Of a stretch of DNA of 64,000 bases, positions 27,731-38,250 are shown in pieces. Source of the stretch: Acinetobacter sp. ANC 4805 (lineage in GTDB: Bacteria; Pseudomonadota; Gammaproteobacteria; Pseudomonadales; Moraxellaceae). The stretch covers positions 274,126 through 338,125 of the forward strand of contig NZ_JAKZGD010000004.1 of assembly GCF_022549495.1 (NCBI RefSeq). Reading direction: 5' to 3'. The translations under genes and the position numbers were made by a program. The notes under the pieces are model-generated. The model searched no databases, was not told where the DNA came from, and saw only the letters and a list, made by a program, of their open reading frames with translations. Positions within the stretch are counted from its first letter, which is position 1. Every line of letters begins with the position of its first letter.

Positions 27731-27958
27731 ATGAATGCGTTCACAGGTCAAACTTTTCAGGTACATCAACTCATTAGTATTAAACAGGTTGTAGAGTACA
27801 CAGGTCTTAGTCGTTCTACTGTTTATGACATAATGAACGAAAAGTCTCCATACTACGATTCGACTTTTCCAAAGAAAATTAAAATGACACAAAATCGTAT
27901 TTGCTGGTCAGCTTTGGAAATCAATCAATGGATTGAGTCCAAGATGGCACAACGCTGA
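27731..27958 (+). CDS. AlpA-family helix-turn-helix regulator/excisionase
   Basis: A 75-residue DNA-binding protein. LISIKQVVEYTGLSRSTVYD is the winged-helix start seen in AlpA/MerR-type excisionases, and the end (CWSALEINQWIESKM) fits AlpA of P4-like elements, which activates integrase and excision. ATG 27731 has GGGAG 9 nt upstream; the open frame further upstream from 27647 is unlikely to be coding. Confidence 0.8.
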   Translation: MNAFTGQTFQVHQLISIKQVVEYTGLSRSTVYDIMNEKSPYYDSTFPKKIKMTQNRICWSALEINQWIESKMAQR

Positions 27959-27981
27959 GAGAGCTTAGGCTCTCTTTTTTT
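27958..27981 (+). terminator. Terminator after alpA-like gene
   Basis: AGAGAGC / GCTCTCT with a 4-nt loop and T7 starts within the stop codon of the alpA-like gene. Confidence 0.85.
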
Positions 27982-28010
27982 GATTAATAATATCCAATGG
28001 GCTGCAATTC

Positions 28011-28106
28011 TTGATGAGTTTTATACGGATGATTCAAAATCAGAATAGCATCAATGGAGGTATCGTCTTACTATCAGGGCATTCAAAAGACTTACAGCAG
28101 AATGTA
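28011..28106 (+). pseudogene. Decayed duplicate of the RDF-like gene 3' end
   Basis: The bases GATGAGTTTTATACGGATGA and on to CAGAATG parallel 27535-27625 of the RDF-like gene (GAGGAGTTTTACAACGATGA and on to CAGCAG), with an early stop (DEFYTDDSKSE then TAG). It is a relic of an earlier second copy, left between alpA and the giant gene. The remaining bases to 28224 are AT-rich leader. Confidence 0.55.
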
Positions 28107-28224
28107 AATATTATAAGTTATTTATGTATTAGAATGTAAATGATTGTTTTTTTTATGTAAATTCAATAAAATTAATAACTTACATCTTTATTATTAAATA
28201 AAACTTAAATATTAAGGGGCTGAA

Positions 28225-31200
28225 ATGTCATTAAAAATTTGGCAGAAATTATTATTTGGCATCGGTATGGTGGCAGGCGTAAATCAAAATTCTTCTGCAA
28301 CCGAGCAGCAGGGAATTACTTGGTTAAAAAATACAAATAGTTCTAATATATCGACTGAATTGCAAGCTATATATGAGAAAGAAGTTACTTTAGGGTTATA
28401 TAGTCAAACAAATAATAGTATAAATACTGATGAATTATTGAATGATGAACAAAGCACAGAAGCATTAGTACGTGCTGCTATTTTATTGAAAATTCAACAA
28501 AAACCGACAGATCAGATTGTTAATAAAATCTTAAGTTATCAAAATCAGGATGGTGGCTTTGGTCATTTAGCCGATTGGCAAAGTAATCCTTTAGATACAG
28601 CATGGGTGTTACTTGCACTTAAACAGGTGAATTCCTCAGACACTATAAAAATATCTAAGGCATTGGAATACCTTGCAAGCCAGCAAAGAACAACAGGTGC
28701 ATTTCAGATTGTTTCTTTGGACGAATACTACGTTACAGCATATGCTTTAACAGCTTTAACAGATTATTTAAAAGCATATCCACAATATAATGCTGTTGCA
28801 CTAAAAACAGTAAATTACCTAGAATCGAAACAACTTAGTGCTGGGTCGTGGACAGAAAATTCAGAGCAACTTTTTCTTGATGCTTTATTAAATGAAGCTT
28901 TACATCCTTATCGAGGCGTAGATAGCCCTGCACGCTCTGCTTTTAAAACCAAAGTATTGGAGAAACAAGCCCAAGATGGTAGTTGGAATGAAGATACGTA
29001 TACAACTTCAATTATTTTACGTTCATTAAAGACTCAATCAACACCAGCGGTTAATCCAGTCACTTCTACGATTAGTTTTAGTGTGATTGATGCAGAGACT
29101 AAAGCTAATATTTCTGATGCAAAGATCAGTAGCTCAGCAGATAGTGCTTCTTCTTTAAATGTACAAACCAAAGAAGATGGCAGCATTGTATTCACAGATG
29201 TGAAAGCTGGGGACTATCACTTTATAGTAGAGAAAGAAGGCTTTGGTTCACTGACTTTTCAAGTGACCTTAAGGCAAGGAGAAAGTCTCAACCTAGGGCA
29301 AATGGAATTAGCTCGTCGGGCAAATGTAACAAGTGCATTAGTTCAAGGACAGGTAACAGACAAGACCACGGGTCAAGCAGTGGTTGGAGCTCAGGTTAAG
29401 TTGGTCAGTGGAACTAATACATTGACCGCCACAACCAATGCAGAAGGTCGCTATCAGATCACATTGGCACAACCTGCGGCATTTACACTAAGTGTGGCAG
29501 CAAATGGCTATGTTGCAGCGAGTGGCTCAGGTACTGTCACAGCAGGAAGTACATCCGATTTTTCACCTCAACTCAGCTCTGAGCAGGCCTATATTGGCAA
29601 TGTAATAGGGAAAGTAACGGATGGCAATGGAACTACTCTCACAGGCGTATCCATTCTAAAAAATGGTGTAGTAGTTGGCCAAACAGATGCGAATGGTCAG
29701 TTTGTATTGGATAAAACCCCAGCAGGCAGCTTTACCCTAAGCTTTGAAAAAGTAAATTATCAAGGTCCAAGTATCAATATTAACCTGCCTGCGGGACAAA
29801 CTGCGAATATCGGTACAGTTCAGCTCTTTGCCCAGAATCCTAGCAATCCAACTCAGCCTGATCCCGCATTAGCTACAGGTCAGTTCGAGGTTACAGTGGT
29901 TAATGCTAATGGTGTGGCAATTCAAAACCCAACCATTCTGGCTGAGAAATTAGATAATAATAATCAGGTGATACAGCAACAAAGCTTTACCTCACCAGAG
30001 GGGGTAAATAGTACCAAGCTTTTAGCCGAGTTGACGGCAGGACGCTGGCGTTTAACAGCGAAGCATCCAAGTTATCAAGATAGTGCAGAAACGATTCTTA
30101 GCCTCACAGCAAATCAAATCCAACCCGTACAACTTAAGCTCACTTTACTTGTTTATGAGTTAAAGGGAACTGTAGTCGACTCCCAAACAAATAAAGCCAT
30201 TCCAAGTGCGAATATCACTGTATATCGTCAAGACAATAATCAACAGTTGTATACAGGTAAAACAGATGCATCTGGAGGCTTTAGTGTAAAAAACTTAAAT
30301 ACTGATCTGATTAAAGTACAGGTTGATTCAACACCCCATTTAAGTACAACGCGTTATGTTGATAAGCAATATATTGAGGGGGCAGTTGCGAATCTAGGAG
30401 AAATGCGTTTACGCCCACTATCGGCAGATACGAGTATGCCTGATCTGAAGGTTATGGCAACGGATGCCTCTGGTTTAAGTACAGATCAACAAAGTTTGCA
30501 GACGACAGGTATATTAAAAGCAAAGATTGGAAATATTGGTAATAAAGCATTTACCAAAACGCAAGAAGTAGAAATAGTTGCCTTTGCGGATACCAATAAC
30601 AATCGCATCTTTGATGAAGGTGAGATTGTATTTGGTAAAACCAAGTTACCAAAAGGTTTAGAGATTAAGGAAGAGGTAGAGGTTAGTTTACAGATTGAAG
30701 GGAAGTCTTTATTTAGGGATGCACCCATTGCTGTATGGGTAGATAGTACGAAGCAAGTCGCGGAGAAAGATGAGAACAATAATATTCGTTTGACCAGTGA
30801 TGCAGCAGAGACTAGTTCTCAAAAAGGGACGTTAGATACGGAAATAAAATGGCATTATTATCAAGATGAAAAGGACGGACAACAATATAGTGGATTAATA
30901 TCTGCTGTTGCAGCACCCTTACATGATACTAACCAAGATGGAAAAATTGGTTTGGGTGATGCGTCAACAATTTTATTTACTACCTATACACCAAGTAAAA
31001 ATATTATTGCAATCAATAGTAAAACAGGTAAAGAAGAATGGAAAATTCCTTTGCTTTATAATACTTCAACCCCTTTAATTGCAGATGTAGATGGAGATAA
31101 TGTTCCAGATGTTATCGCACCTGGGGGGAAAAGCAGATATTTAGAAATATATAATAATAATGGTGTTCTTAAAAAAATATTAAATAATCAACAAATAGGG

Positions 31201-34200
31201 GATTCACTTTATAACTCAGTGATTTCATCTGATTTGGATTCAGATGGTATTCCTGAGATTATGCATATGGGTAATATTTTTGATTATTATAATGGGGTTA
31301 AATTAACCAATTCAACTGTTGGTTCAATTTTAGCTGTGTCTGATATTGATGGTGATGGGACTAAAGAGATTATAGGCACTACAGGAGTTGGACAATATGT
31401 TGGTGGAGTGAAACCATCTATTAAAATATTATTTAATTATTTTAAAACCGCTTGGCAACAGCGTAAATTTGTTGCGATTGCTGATGTTTTAAATCTTGGT
31501 ACAGCTCAATTGATTTTTAGTGGCGATGGTCCAGTTTCTGGTGGAGTTGGGGAGATTGTTATTGTTGATGCGACAGGGAAAGTATTAAGAAATTATACTG
31601 TTCCTGGTTCTAATATTGCATCAGGAGGTCCAATCACTGTTGCAGATTTAGACAATGATGGACAAAAAGATATCTTAATTAGTGCGACTTCTGTATTAAC
31701 TGCAATGAGAAGTGATGGAAGTATAATCTGGTCAAAAAAAATCTTTGATGGTAGTTCGGGTATCGTTGGTACGACAGTCTTTGATTTTAATAATGATGGG
31801 ATTTTAGAAGTAGTTCATCAAGATGAATTAAATTTTTATATAAGCGATGGTAAAACAGGAGAAACGGTTTGGAAGATGCTGAATCCTTCAGGGACGTTTA
31901 TTGAATCTCCAATTGTTGTTGACGCTGATGCAGATGGGCATGCTGATATTATTGTCACAGCTGATAAAGACTCCCCAGCAGCAGGAAATAAAACTATTTC
32001 AGGTATTCGGATGATCTCAGGTAAGAACAAGGACTGGGCGAATACTCGTAATGTTTGGAATCAATATAGTTACCATGTCACCAATATCAATGATGATTTG
32101 AGTGTGCCTGCGAAAGAAATAAATCATTGGCAAACTCATAATACTTATAGGGTAAATTTACCTATCTTAGCAGAAAGTGTAGCAGCATCAGATCCGACAG
32201 CATCTTATATCCGAGTGAACGATCAGGGTGGCTTAAATAAAGCAGAGTTTACAGTACGGATTGGTAATGCAGGTGGTAAAGCGATTGCCAAAGCGTTGCC
32301 TGTGAGTTTCTATCGAGTCACAGCACAGCAAGCAGCCAATGGAGAAAAAGGTACTTTATTGGGAACAATCCTTACAACCAAAGCCCTCAATGCGGGTGAA
32401 TATGAGGATGTGAGCTATAGCTATACAGGCAATCTGGCAGACTTTGGCGAGATTGTGATTATTGCCAATGATATCGGTCAAAGCAATGCGGTTAAGATTC
32501 AAGAATATACTGAAACCAATAACACCGCTCGCTTAAGCGTCACAGGTGGCTATGAATCATTAGGATTATCTGCAAGTCTGGACAAGGCAGCTTACCAAGC
32601 CAGTGAAAATGTACAGATCACGGCCAATGTCAGTAACTTAGGTAGCTTTGCCAGCGGAGCAACAGTTCGACACAGCATTTATGACAGTGCCAATAACCTC
32701 ATTGTAACCTTACCCAGCTATGAGGTGAGTCTTGCTGCTGCCAACCAAGCTAATGATCAGCATAGCCAAGCATTAGCTTGGTCATTGGTTGGGATTTATA
32801 GCGGACAATATCGAGTACAAACAGACCTAATAAAACAAGGCAGTGTGATTGCGACAGCCAATAATACGCTGACACTACAAAGCTCGGCATCTACAAATGG
32901 TTTGACCGATACACGGATACGCACAGATAAACAACAATATCCAGTCAATGGATTGGTAACACTGGAAATGCAGTTACAAAACACCTCAAGCAATGACCTT
33001 GGCGGTGCTGCAACAGTTCTCATCGAAGTGCTGGATAGTAATGGGCAGGTGATTTTTAGTCGCACAGCTGCATATCCACAACTGGCTGCCAATACCCTAA
33101 AACAGGAACAATATCCATTACAACTTTCCAATACAAAGGCAGGCAGCTATACCGTTCGTACCACCACCACATTAGGACAGCAAAGTTATACTCGTCAAAC
33201 CAGTTTTAACGTACTCAGTTCAACCCAAACTGGCTTAGGGCTTGTGGGCGCATTAAGTGCAACACCAAACGAAGTTCCTGTCGGAAATAATGTCTTACTG
33301 AACCTTCAAGTCCAAAATACAGGCAGTGAAGCTTGGTCGAATTTGCCGTTAAATATCCGCTTATTTAAAAATGATGATGTTGATGCGATTGCAACATTGA
33401 GTACCACAGCCAACCAACTTGCGCAGGCACAAAGCTACCAGCAAAGCTTAAGTTGGAAAACACAGGGACAAAATGGAGACCGTATTACTGCAGCATTGAC
33501 TTATATTGCAGGTTCAGGACAAGAAAAACCACTTGCCCAAGCCAGTTTTAAATTGATCCAAATACCTGTTGAAGTTGAACTACCCGACTACAAACAAGTT
33601 AATAACCAACTTCTGGTGTACTACAGCTGTGAAGCAGGCTGGCATAAATCAGTACTGAATTGGGGATTTGGTAAATTTAATTATGCTTGCTTTAGTGAAC
33701 GTGGAAACACCCTCAATCGCTATCTGAATGAGATTAAATTAGAAACAGGACTGAATTATAAAATTACCTATAGTCCGCATGAGTTTAAAAAACTCATGCG
33801 TAGCGGACGCTATAACAATTATTGGGTATTGGGTGCGGTTGAGAAATTCCACATTAGTACCAACGATGAACTACGTGAATTGAGCTTTAATGGCGAATCA
33901 GTCTTATTCGACAAAGGAATATTGGACTGGACCAACTATGAATTATTGAACCTCACAGACATTCGCTACCGTGGACATCTATTGCTCACCAAGGGTGAAA
34001 TGAAAGTACACGAACCAGTTTATGCAACCAACCTACCAGTGTTGAGCCCAGTTGGAGATACCTTAGCTTGGTACATAGGTCCAAGAGCCAAAGTCACCGC
34101 AGACTATGATGGACGCTATTGTGCAGGCTTTAACAAAGATTGGATAACATCGATAGAGACGATTGTTGATTTGAAATTCTATAACTGTAACAGCCAAGCC

Positions 34201-34947
34201 AAATATCCAGCGATAGTGACGGCTAACTACGGTGATGGTAAGCCACTGGCGTTATCCTTTGACTTGCTCAGAAGTTTAATGACGGATGGATCCACATCAA
34301 CGACCAAGCAGCAAGGTTGGAAGAACGTATTAAAGCAAAGCCTGAACTACCAACAAATAGATGCAACTAAACGCTTGAGTTATGCACCGAAAGAACCTGT
34401 ATATCTCAGTGTTAAGTTGAATACGAACCAAAATGCCCAAGCAACAGTTGTCGTACAACTTCCAATTGGAGCGCAATGGCTAGGAGCAGGTACAGTCAGT
34501 AACAATCAGGTGAAGTTTACAGTCACACTCAATGCGGTAAAGGCAGAGAATATGACCCTGCCAATCATATTACCGAGTAATGCCGGGACCCATGCGATAA
34601 AGGTCAATGTCTATAACGGTACAGATACCAGTGTAACTGCATTGAATAGTAAGGAATACCGTTTCCTTGTACGTGGAAGCAATGAACGAATAGCGTTACT
34701 TGATGGGGAAGTCCGTAAATGGCGCGTGGGACTCACCGATTTGGTGCAGGTCACGGCAATCAAGACCTTGTTGGGAACAGCCAAACTTCACAGTAGCTTA
34801 GGCTTACATGACCTTGCGATTGCAGGTTATGCCGAAGCAGGAGGAGTGATGGATCGTTTAAACAACATTGATGCCAAAGCAGCGAGAAAGGAGTTAGATG
34901 AACTGATTCGTACCCTGCAAATACAGTGGTATCAAAACAATCAGTAG
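28225..34947 (+). CDS. Giant exported multidomain protein (toroid, CARDB, FG-GAP), 2240 residues
   Basis: A very large protein with a short Sec-type leader (KLLFGIGMVAGVNQNSSA). Visible parts, in order: an alpha/alpha-toroid prenyltransferase-like region at about 90-275 (QNQDGGFGHLADWQSNPLDT, AGSWTENS, QDGSWNED); several carboxypeptidase-regulatory/CnaB-like beta domains to about 735; a CARDB domain at 738-865; FG-GAP/VCBS repeats at 890-1310 with calcium-loop motifs (DVDGDNVPD, DLDSDGIPE, DIDGDGTKE, DLDNDGQKD, DADADGHAD); three or four CARDB-like domains at 1326-1780; and a mixed C-terminal domain to 2240. It looks like a surface or secreted adhesion/carrier protein. It lies 100 bp before the transglutaminase-like gene, probably one operon. 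Confidence 0.8.
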   Translation: MSLKIWQKLLFGIGMVAGVNQNSSATEQQGITWLKNTNSSNISTELQAIYEKEVTLGLYSQTNNSINTDELLNDEQSTEALVRAAILLKIQQKPTDQIVNKILSYQNQDGGFGHLADWQSNPLDTAWVLLALKQVNSSDTIKISKALEYLASQQRTTGAFQIVSLDEYYVTAYALTALTDYLKAYPQYNAVALKTVNYLESKQLSAGSWTENSEQLFLDALLNEALHPYRGVDSPARSAFKTKVLEKQAQDGSWNEDTYTTSIILRSLKTQSTPAVNPVTSTISFSVIDAETKANISDAKISSSADSASSLNVQTKEDGSIVFTDVKAGDYHFIVEKEGFGSLTFQVTLRQGESLNLGQMELARRANVTSALVQGQVTDKTTGQAVVGAQVKLVSGTNTLTATTNAEGRYQITLAQPAAFTLSVAANGYVAASGSGTVTAGSTSDFSPQLSSEQAYIGNVIGKVTDGNGTTLTGVSILKNGVVVGQTDANGQFVLDKTPAGSFTLSFEKVNYQGPSININLPAGQTANIGTVQLFAQNPSNPTQPDPALATGQFEVTVVNANGVAIQNPTILAEKLDNNNQVIQQQSFTSPEGVNSTKLLAELTAGRWRLTAKHPSYQDSAETILSLTANQIQPVQLKLTLLVYELKGTVVDSQTNKAIPSANITVYRQDNNQQLYTGKTDASGGFSVKNLNTDLIKVQVDSTPHLSTTRYVDKQYIEGAVANLGEMRLRPLSADTSMPDLKVMATDASGLSTDQQSLQTTGILKAKIGNIGNKAFTKTQEVEIVAFADTNNNRIFDEGEIVFGKTKLPKGLEIKEEVEVSLQIEGKSLFRDAPIAVWVDSTKQVAEKDENNNIRLTSDAAETSSQKGTLDTEIKWHYYQDEKDGQQYSGLISAVAAPLHDTNQDGKIGLGDASTILFTTYTPSKNIIAINSKTGKEEWKIPLLYNTSTPLIADVDGDNVPDVIAPGGKSRYLEIYNNNGVLKKILNNQQIGDSLYNSVISSDLDSDGIPEIMHMGNIFDYYNGVKLTNSTVGSILAVSDIDGDGTKEIIGTTGVGQYVGGVKPSIKILFNYFKTAWQQRKFVAIADVLNLGTAQLIFSGDGPVSGGVGEIVIVDATGKVLRNYTVPGSNIASGGPITVADLDNDGQKDILISATSVLTAMRSDGSIIWSKKIFDGSSGIVGTTVFDFNNDGILEVVHQDELNFYISDGKTGETVWKMLNPSGTFIESPIVVDADADGHADIIVTADKDSPAAGNKTISGIRMISGKNKDWANTRNVWNQYSYHVTNINDDLSVPAKEINHWQTHNTYRVNLPILAESVAASDPTASYIRVNDQGGLNKAEFTVRIGNAGGKAIAKALPVSFYRVTAQQAANGEKGTLLGTILTTKALNAGEYEDVSYSYTGNLADFGEIVIIANDIGQSNAVKIQEYTETNNTARLSVTGGYESLGLSASLDKAAYQASENVQITANVSNLGSFASGATVRHSIYDSANNLIVTLPSYEVSLAAANQANDQHSQALAWSLVGIYSGQYRVQTDLIKQGSVIATANNTLTLQSSASTNGLTDTRIRTDKQQYPVNGLVTLEMQLQNTSSNDLGGAATVLIEVLDSNGQVIFSRTAAYPQLAANTLKQEQYPLQLSNTKAGSYTVRTTTTLGQQSYTRQTSFNVLSSTQTGLGLVGALSATPNEVPVGNNVLLNLQVQNTGSEAWSNLPLNIRLFKNDDVDAIATLSTTANQLAQAQSYQQSLSWKTQGQNGDRITAALTYIAGSGQEKPLAQASFKLIQIPVEVELPDYKQVNNQLLVYYSCEAGWHKSVLNWGFGKFNYACFSERGNTLNRYLNEIKLETGLNYKITYSPHEFKKLMRSGRYNNYWVLGAVEKFHISTNDELRELSFNGESVLFDKGILDWTNYELLNLTDIRYRGHLLLTKGEMKVHEPVYATNLPVLSPVGDTLAWYIGPRAKVTADYDGRYCAGFNKDWITSIETIVDLKFYNCNSQAKYPAIVTANYGDGKPLALSFDLLRSLMTDGSTSTTKQQGWKNVLKQSLNYQQIDATKRLSYAPKEPVYLSVKLNTNQNAQATVVVQLPIGAQWLGAGTVSNNQVKFTVTLNAVKAENMTLPIILPSNAGTHAIKVNVYNGTDTSVTALNSKEYRFLVRGSNERIALLDGEVRKWRVGLTDLVQVTAIKTLLGTAKLHSSLGLHDLAIAGYAEAGGVMDRLNNIDAKAARKELDELIRTLQIQWYQNNQ

Positions 34948-35046
34948 CAGTAGGTTTTTAAAGTAGATGGAGTGGCATATCGATTGAGTCATGCCACTCT
35001 AACAATAGTTTAAATATGAAAATAAGTTTTAACACTTGGTGAAACA

Positions 35047-38000
35047 ATGAAATTTAGTAAAACTTTAAAACGCTGTATAGCGGGGACAATTGTGCTTTGT
35101 CATGCAGGGGTACTCTCTGTACCTGCCATGGCAGCAATTGAACAGGAAGCCTTTGGACGAGTCAAACCAGGCACTGAGGGTTCAGTCAGCCAATCTGATT
35201 TGGAGCAGATGCAAGAGTTGGTCAAGAAAATGCAAATGCGTTTAATGGATTTGCGCCCTACTGCAAAAACGAGTGCTGCTCAATTACAGAAATTAAACCA
35301 GCAACAAGAATCATTAAGAGCTGCAACAGCAAAACAGATTTTAGAATTACGCAGTAACATTGCCAAAGAAACAGCGAAAGCCGTTGCAGACATTCGTCAG
35401 GAAGCACAGCAGTTTAAAGTCAAGAAAGTGGCGAGTAGTATTATTGCCCGTCAGGAACAAACGGCAAAACTGATCGAACAACGTCAAACGATTATGGATG
35501 GTTTATTTGATCAATTGGCAGCAGCAAAAGATACAACGAGTCGTAATACTGCACTGGATAAAATCTCCAATCAGATGAAGCAGTGGGAACCCAAGAAACT
35601 ACAACGCGACTTTAAGGAGTTGCCTTGGGGACGACCAGATAGCAAAGTTCCAGCTCCTGTCACCGCACAGGACTTTAAAAAGCTTGCGCCTGCACTAGAA
35701 CACTATCAAGTTAAAAATGATAAAATCAGTATTAATCCCAAATATAAGTCATTGGCAGATGCCTCAACCTTGAGTCCAGACCAACTTTGGAAACAAGCGA
35801 CTCCAACTGTGTTTACCAGTACCAGTGTGGGACAATGGCAGAAAATTGCTTTTAATGGTATGACACTGAATGATCAAAATAAATGGCCTGTACTGGCTTC
35901 ACTCCCTGTGGCAACCCAAGCAGAAGATTTAACTGCTAATGAAGATGTACAAATCAGTCAAGAGATCAAAGACCTTGCAGCACAGTTGAATCATAACCCT
36001 GCGAAAATCTATAAATGGGTATATGACAATATTGAGTTTGTGCCAACCTACGGTTCAATTCAAGGTTCAGCCTATACACTGGAAACCAAACGAGGCAATT
36101 CCACTGATACCAGTAGTTTACTGATAGCCTTGTTACGTGCATCAGGTATTCCAGCTCGCTATGTCTCAGGAACGATTGATGTACCTGCTGAAGTTGCCAA
36201 AGACTGGGTCGGTGGTGTCAATAATTTGGGTGCTGTTGGAAACTTGATCGGGCAAGGTGGTGTACCGAATTTGATCATTGCCAATGGCGGTAAAGAAACC
36301 CATTTACGTATGGAACATATGTGGGTCGAAGCCAAGTTAGACTTCATACCAAGTAAAGGTGCGATACAGACCAGTGGACAAAATAATCCAAATATTGAAG
36401 ATAGTTGGGTGCCACTGGATGCAAGCTATAAGCGTTATGAACGAACCAAAGGCATTGACTTAGCTAAAGCTGTGCCATTTGATGCCGAAGATTTCTTAAA
36501 CAAAGCGCAACAAGGTGCAACTGTTGATGAAGCCAATGGTAGTGTACAAAACCTGAATGCCACTAATATTGAAACAGCAACCAAAGCCTATCAAGATAAG
36601 GTTGAAGCCTACCTTAAGCAACAACATCCAACCGCAACAGTGGGCGATGTGTTAGGCACAAGCAAGATCAAGACTTATAAAAGTAAGATGCTGAGTCCTG
36701 TATTGCCTTATGAAGTGGTTGCTGTAGTACGTGACTACCATACTTTACCTGACACCATGCGTCATTATTTTCACCTGAATGTGTATGATGCAACTGACCC
36801 ATATGCATCTCAGATGGGAAGCTATGCGGTACAGTTTAAGATTCCAAGCACTCAGTTACGTGGTAAGTCATTGGCACTCTCATTCCGTCCAAGCACAGAT
36901 GCGGATGCACAAGCGATTGTGAATGCATTGCCAAAACCAGATGCCAGTGGCAACATTGACCCTAGCAAGCTACCAAAATCTTTATCCAGTTCAATTCGGA
37001 TGACAGGTGAAATTACACTGGATGGCCAAGTTTTAAAGACCTTACCAAGCTATGCTTTAGGTACAGAAATACAAGCACAAATGGGTTTTATGAGTCCAAA
37101 TAATAACTGGAGCTTGCCAAACAAACAGTTCAGTGCAGGTGAATACCATGCAATTGGTTACAATATGCAAGGCATTGGCAAACCGCAAATGGAACGGTTA
37201 AAAGCCAAACTTGAAGCAGCCAAAACCAAGATTGAGAGTAAAGATGATGCTCAGATTAAAACGCTAAATAACCATGATGTCACTGGAACAATGCTTCAAT
37301 CAGTGGTTCAGAGTTACTTTGGTATTAATGATGTTCAGGACGAAGTTCAAGAACGTCCATCTGGTATTATTAATAATTCGTTTATGAGTTTTGGGACATT
37401 CTCAACCAGTTTACAGGGTGTTTATAGTTGGGGAGTGTTAAGAACTGCAAAATTTGCAGGTATGGTGATGGATATTGACCGTATAGGTGCAACTATTGTA
37501 GATAGTGATAATAAACAATCTAATGTATTGGCTTTTACTCAGTCGCAAGGACCACGTCAAAGTCTAAATGAAAATCAAATACCAGAGATGTTCTTTAATG
37601 ATCCGAATAGTCTAAAAAAGAATGTAGCAGGAGTGAGCGCAGTTAAGGTCCTTCAGATAGCCTCATCGCAAGGTCAAAAAATTTATAAGATTGATCAGTC
37701 CAATATTGATAAAATATTACCTGAGCTTAATCATAGTAACCAGGTAACTACAGATGTGCGTAATGCTATTGCAGCAGGTAAAATTGTTACGATAAGCCAG
37801 ACTAAAATTAATTTTAATACTTGGAATGGAAGTGGTTATATTATCACTGACCCCAATACAGGTAGCGGTGCTTATATGATTAGTGGAGGATTAAATGGAG
37901 GAGCAATTGATGTTTTATCAGATGCTTTAAATGGACCTTTAGTTGGTGCTGGCTTAGCAATATTGGGGTTGTTAGCATTACTGTTACCTGCTGGATCTGC

Positions 38001-38250
38001 ACTAATATTAGTGGTTTTTATATTCTCATTAGTTATGAGTATTCTTACTTTAGTGTTTGGTATGTATGATTTGTACAAATCTAAATGTCCTATTTCTGAT
38101 GTGTTGGGTTTTGGTTTGGTAACAACAATATTTTTAATACTTGGACTTAGTAATATAAGGTCTATAGCAGCATGGATTGGGTTTAATTCTTGGTTGATAG
38201 GGGTGTTATTACCTGATGCTATAAAAGAGGAAAAAAACTGTGGTGCTTGA
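35047..38250 (+). CDS. Large exported transglutaminase-like protein with hydrophobic C-terminal tip
   Basis: A 1067-residue protein. The signal peptide ends near VLSVPAMA, a helical coiled region spans about 55-150, and a transglutaminase-like core spans about 300-465. The core keeps His424 (HMWVE) and Asp458 (WVPLDASY), but Ser352 (RGNSTDTSSLLIALLRASGI) stands where the nucleophilic Cys normally lies, so it is probably not a classic transglutaminase. DPNTGSGAYMISGGLNGG ends at residue 952; the last 115 residues switch to an AT-rich stretch with three or four membrane helices (LAILGLLALLLPAGSALILV). That sharp change resembles a polymorphic toxin tip, possibly pore-forming. Small membrane-protein genes follow at once. 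Confidence 0.75.
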   Translation: MKFSKTLKRCIAGTIVLCHAGVLSVPAMAAIEQEAFGRVKPGTEGSVSQSDLEQMQELVKKMQMRLMDLRPTAKTSAAQLQKLNQQQESLRAATAKQILELRSNIAKETAKAVADIRQEAQQFKVKKVASSIIARQEQTAKLIEQRQTIMDGLFDQLAAAKDTTSRNTALDKISNQMKQWEPKKLQRDFKELPWGRPDSKVPAPVTAQDFKKLAPALEHYQVKNDKISINPKYKSLADASTLSPDQLWKQATPTVFTSTSVGQWQKIAFNGMTLNDQNKWPVLASLPVATQAEDLTANEDVQISQEIKDLAAQLNHNPAKIYKWVYDNIEFVPTYGSIQGSAYTLETKRGNSTDTSSLLIALLRASGIPARYVSGTIDVPAEVAKDWVGGVNNLGAVGNLIGQGGVPNLIIANGGKETHLRMEHMWVEAKLDFIPSKGAIQTSGQNNPNIEDSWVPLDASYKRYERTKGIDLAKAVPFDAEDFLNKAQQGATVDEANGSVQNLNATNIETATKAYQDKVEAYLKQQHPTATVGDVLGTSKIKTYKSKMLSPVLPYEVVAVVRDYHTLPDTMRHYFHLNVYDATDPYASQMGSYAVQFKIPSTQLRGKSLALSFRPSTDADAQAIVNALPKPDASGNIDPSKLPKSLSSSIRMTGEITLDGQVLKTLPSYALGTEIQAQMGFMSPNNNWSLPNKQFSAGEYHAIGYNMQGIGKPQMERLKAKLEAAKTKIESKDDAQIKTLNNHDVTGTMLQSVVQSYFGINDVQDEVQERPSGIINNSFMSFGTFSTSLQGVYSWGVLRTAKFAGMVMDIDRIGATIVDSDNKQSNVLAFTQSQGPRQSLNENQIPEMFFNDPNSLKKNVAGVSAVKVLQIASSQGQKIYKIDQSNIDKILPELNHSNQVTTDVRNAIAAGKIVTISQTKINFNTWNGSGYIITDPNTGSGAYMISGGLNGGAIDVLSDALNGPLVGAGLAILGLLALLLPAGSALILVVFIFSLVMSILTLVFGMYDLYKSKCPISDVLGFGLVTTIFLILGLSNIRSIAAWIGFNSWLIGVLLPDAIKEEKNCGA

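Noticed and set aside
28225..34947. Rhs-type toxin assignment for the giant protein
   Set aside because: No YD repeats or PxxxxDPxGL core are visible; FG-GAP, CARDB and toroid parts explain the sequence better.
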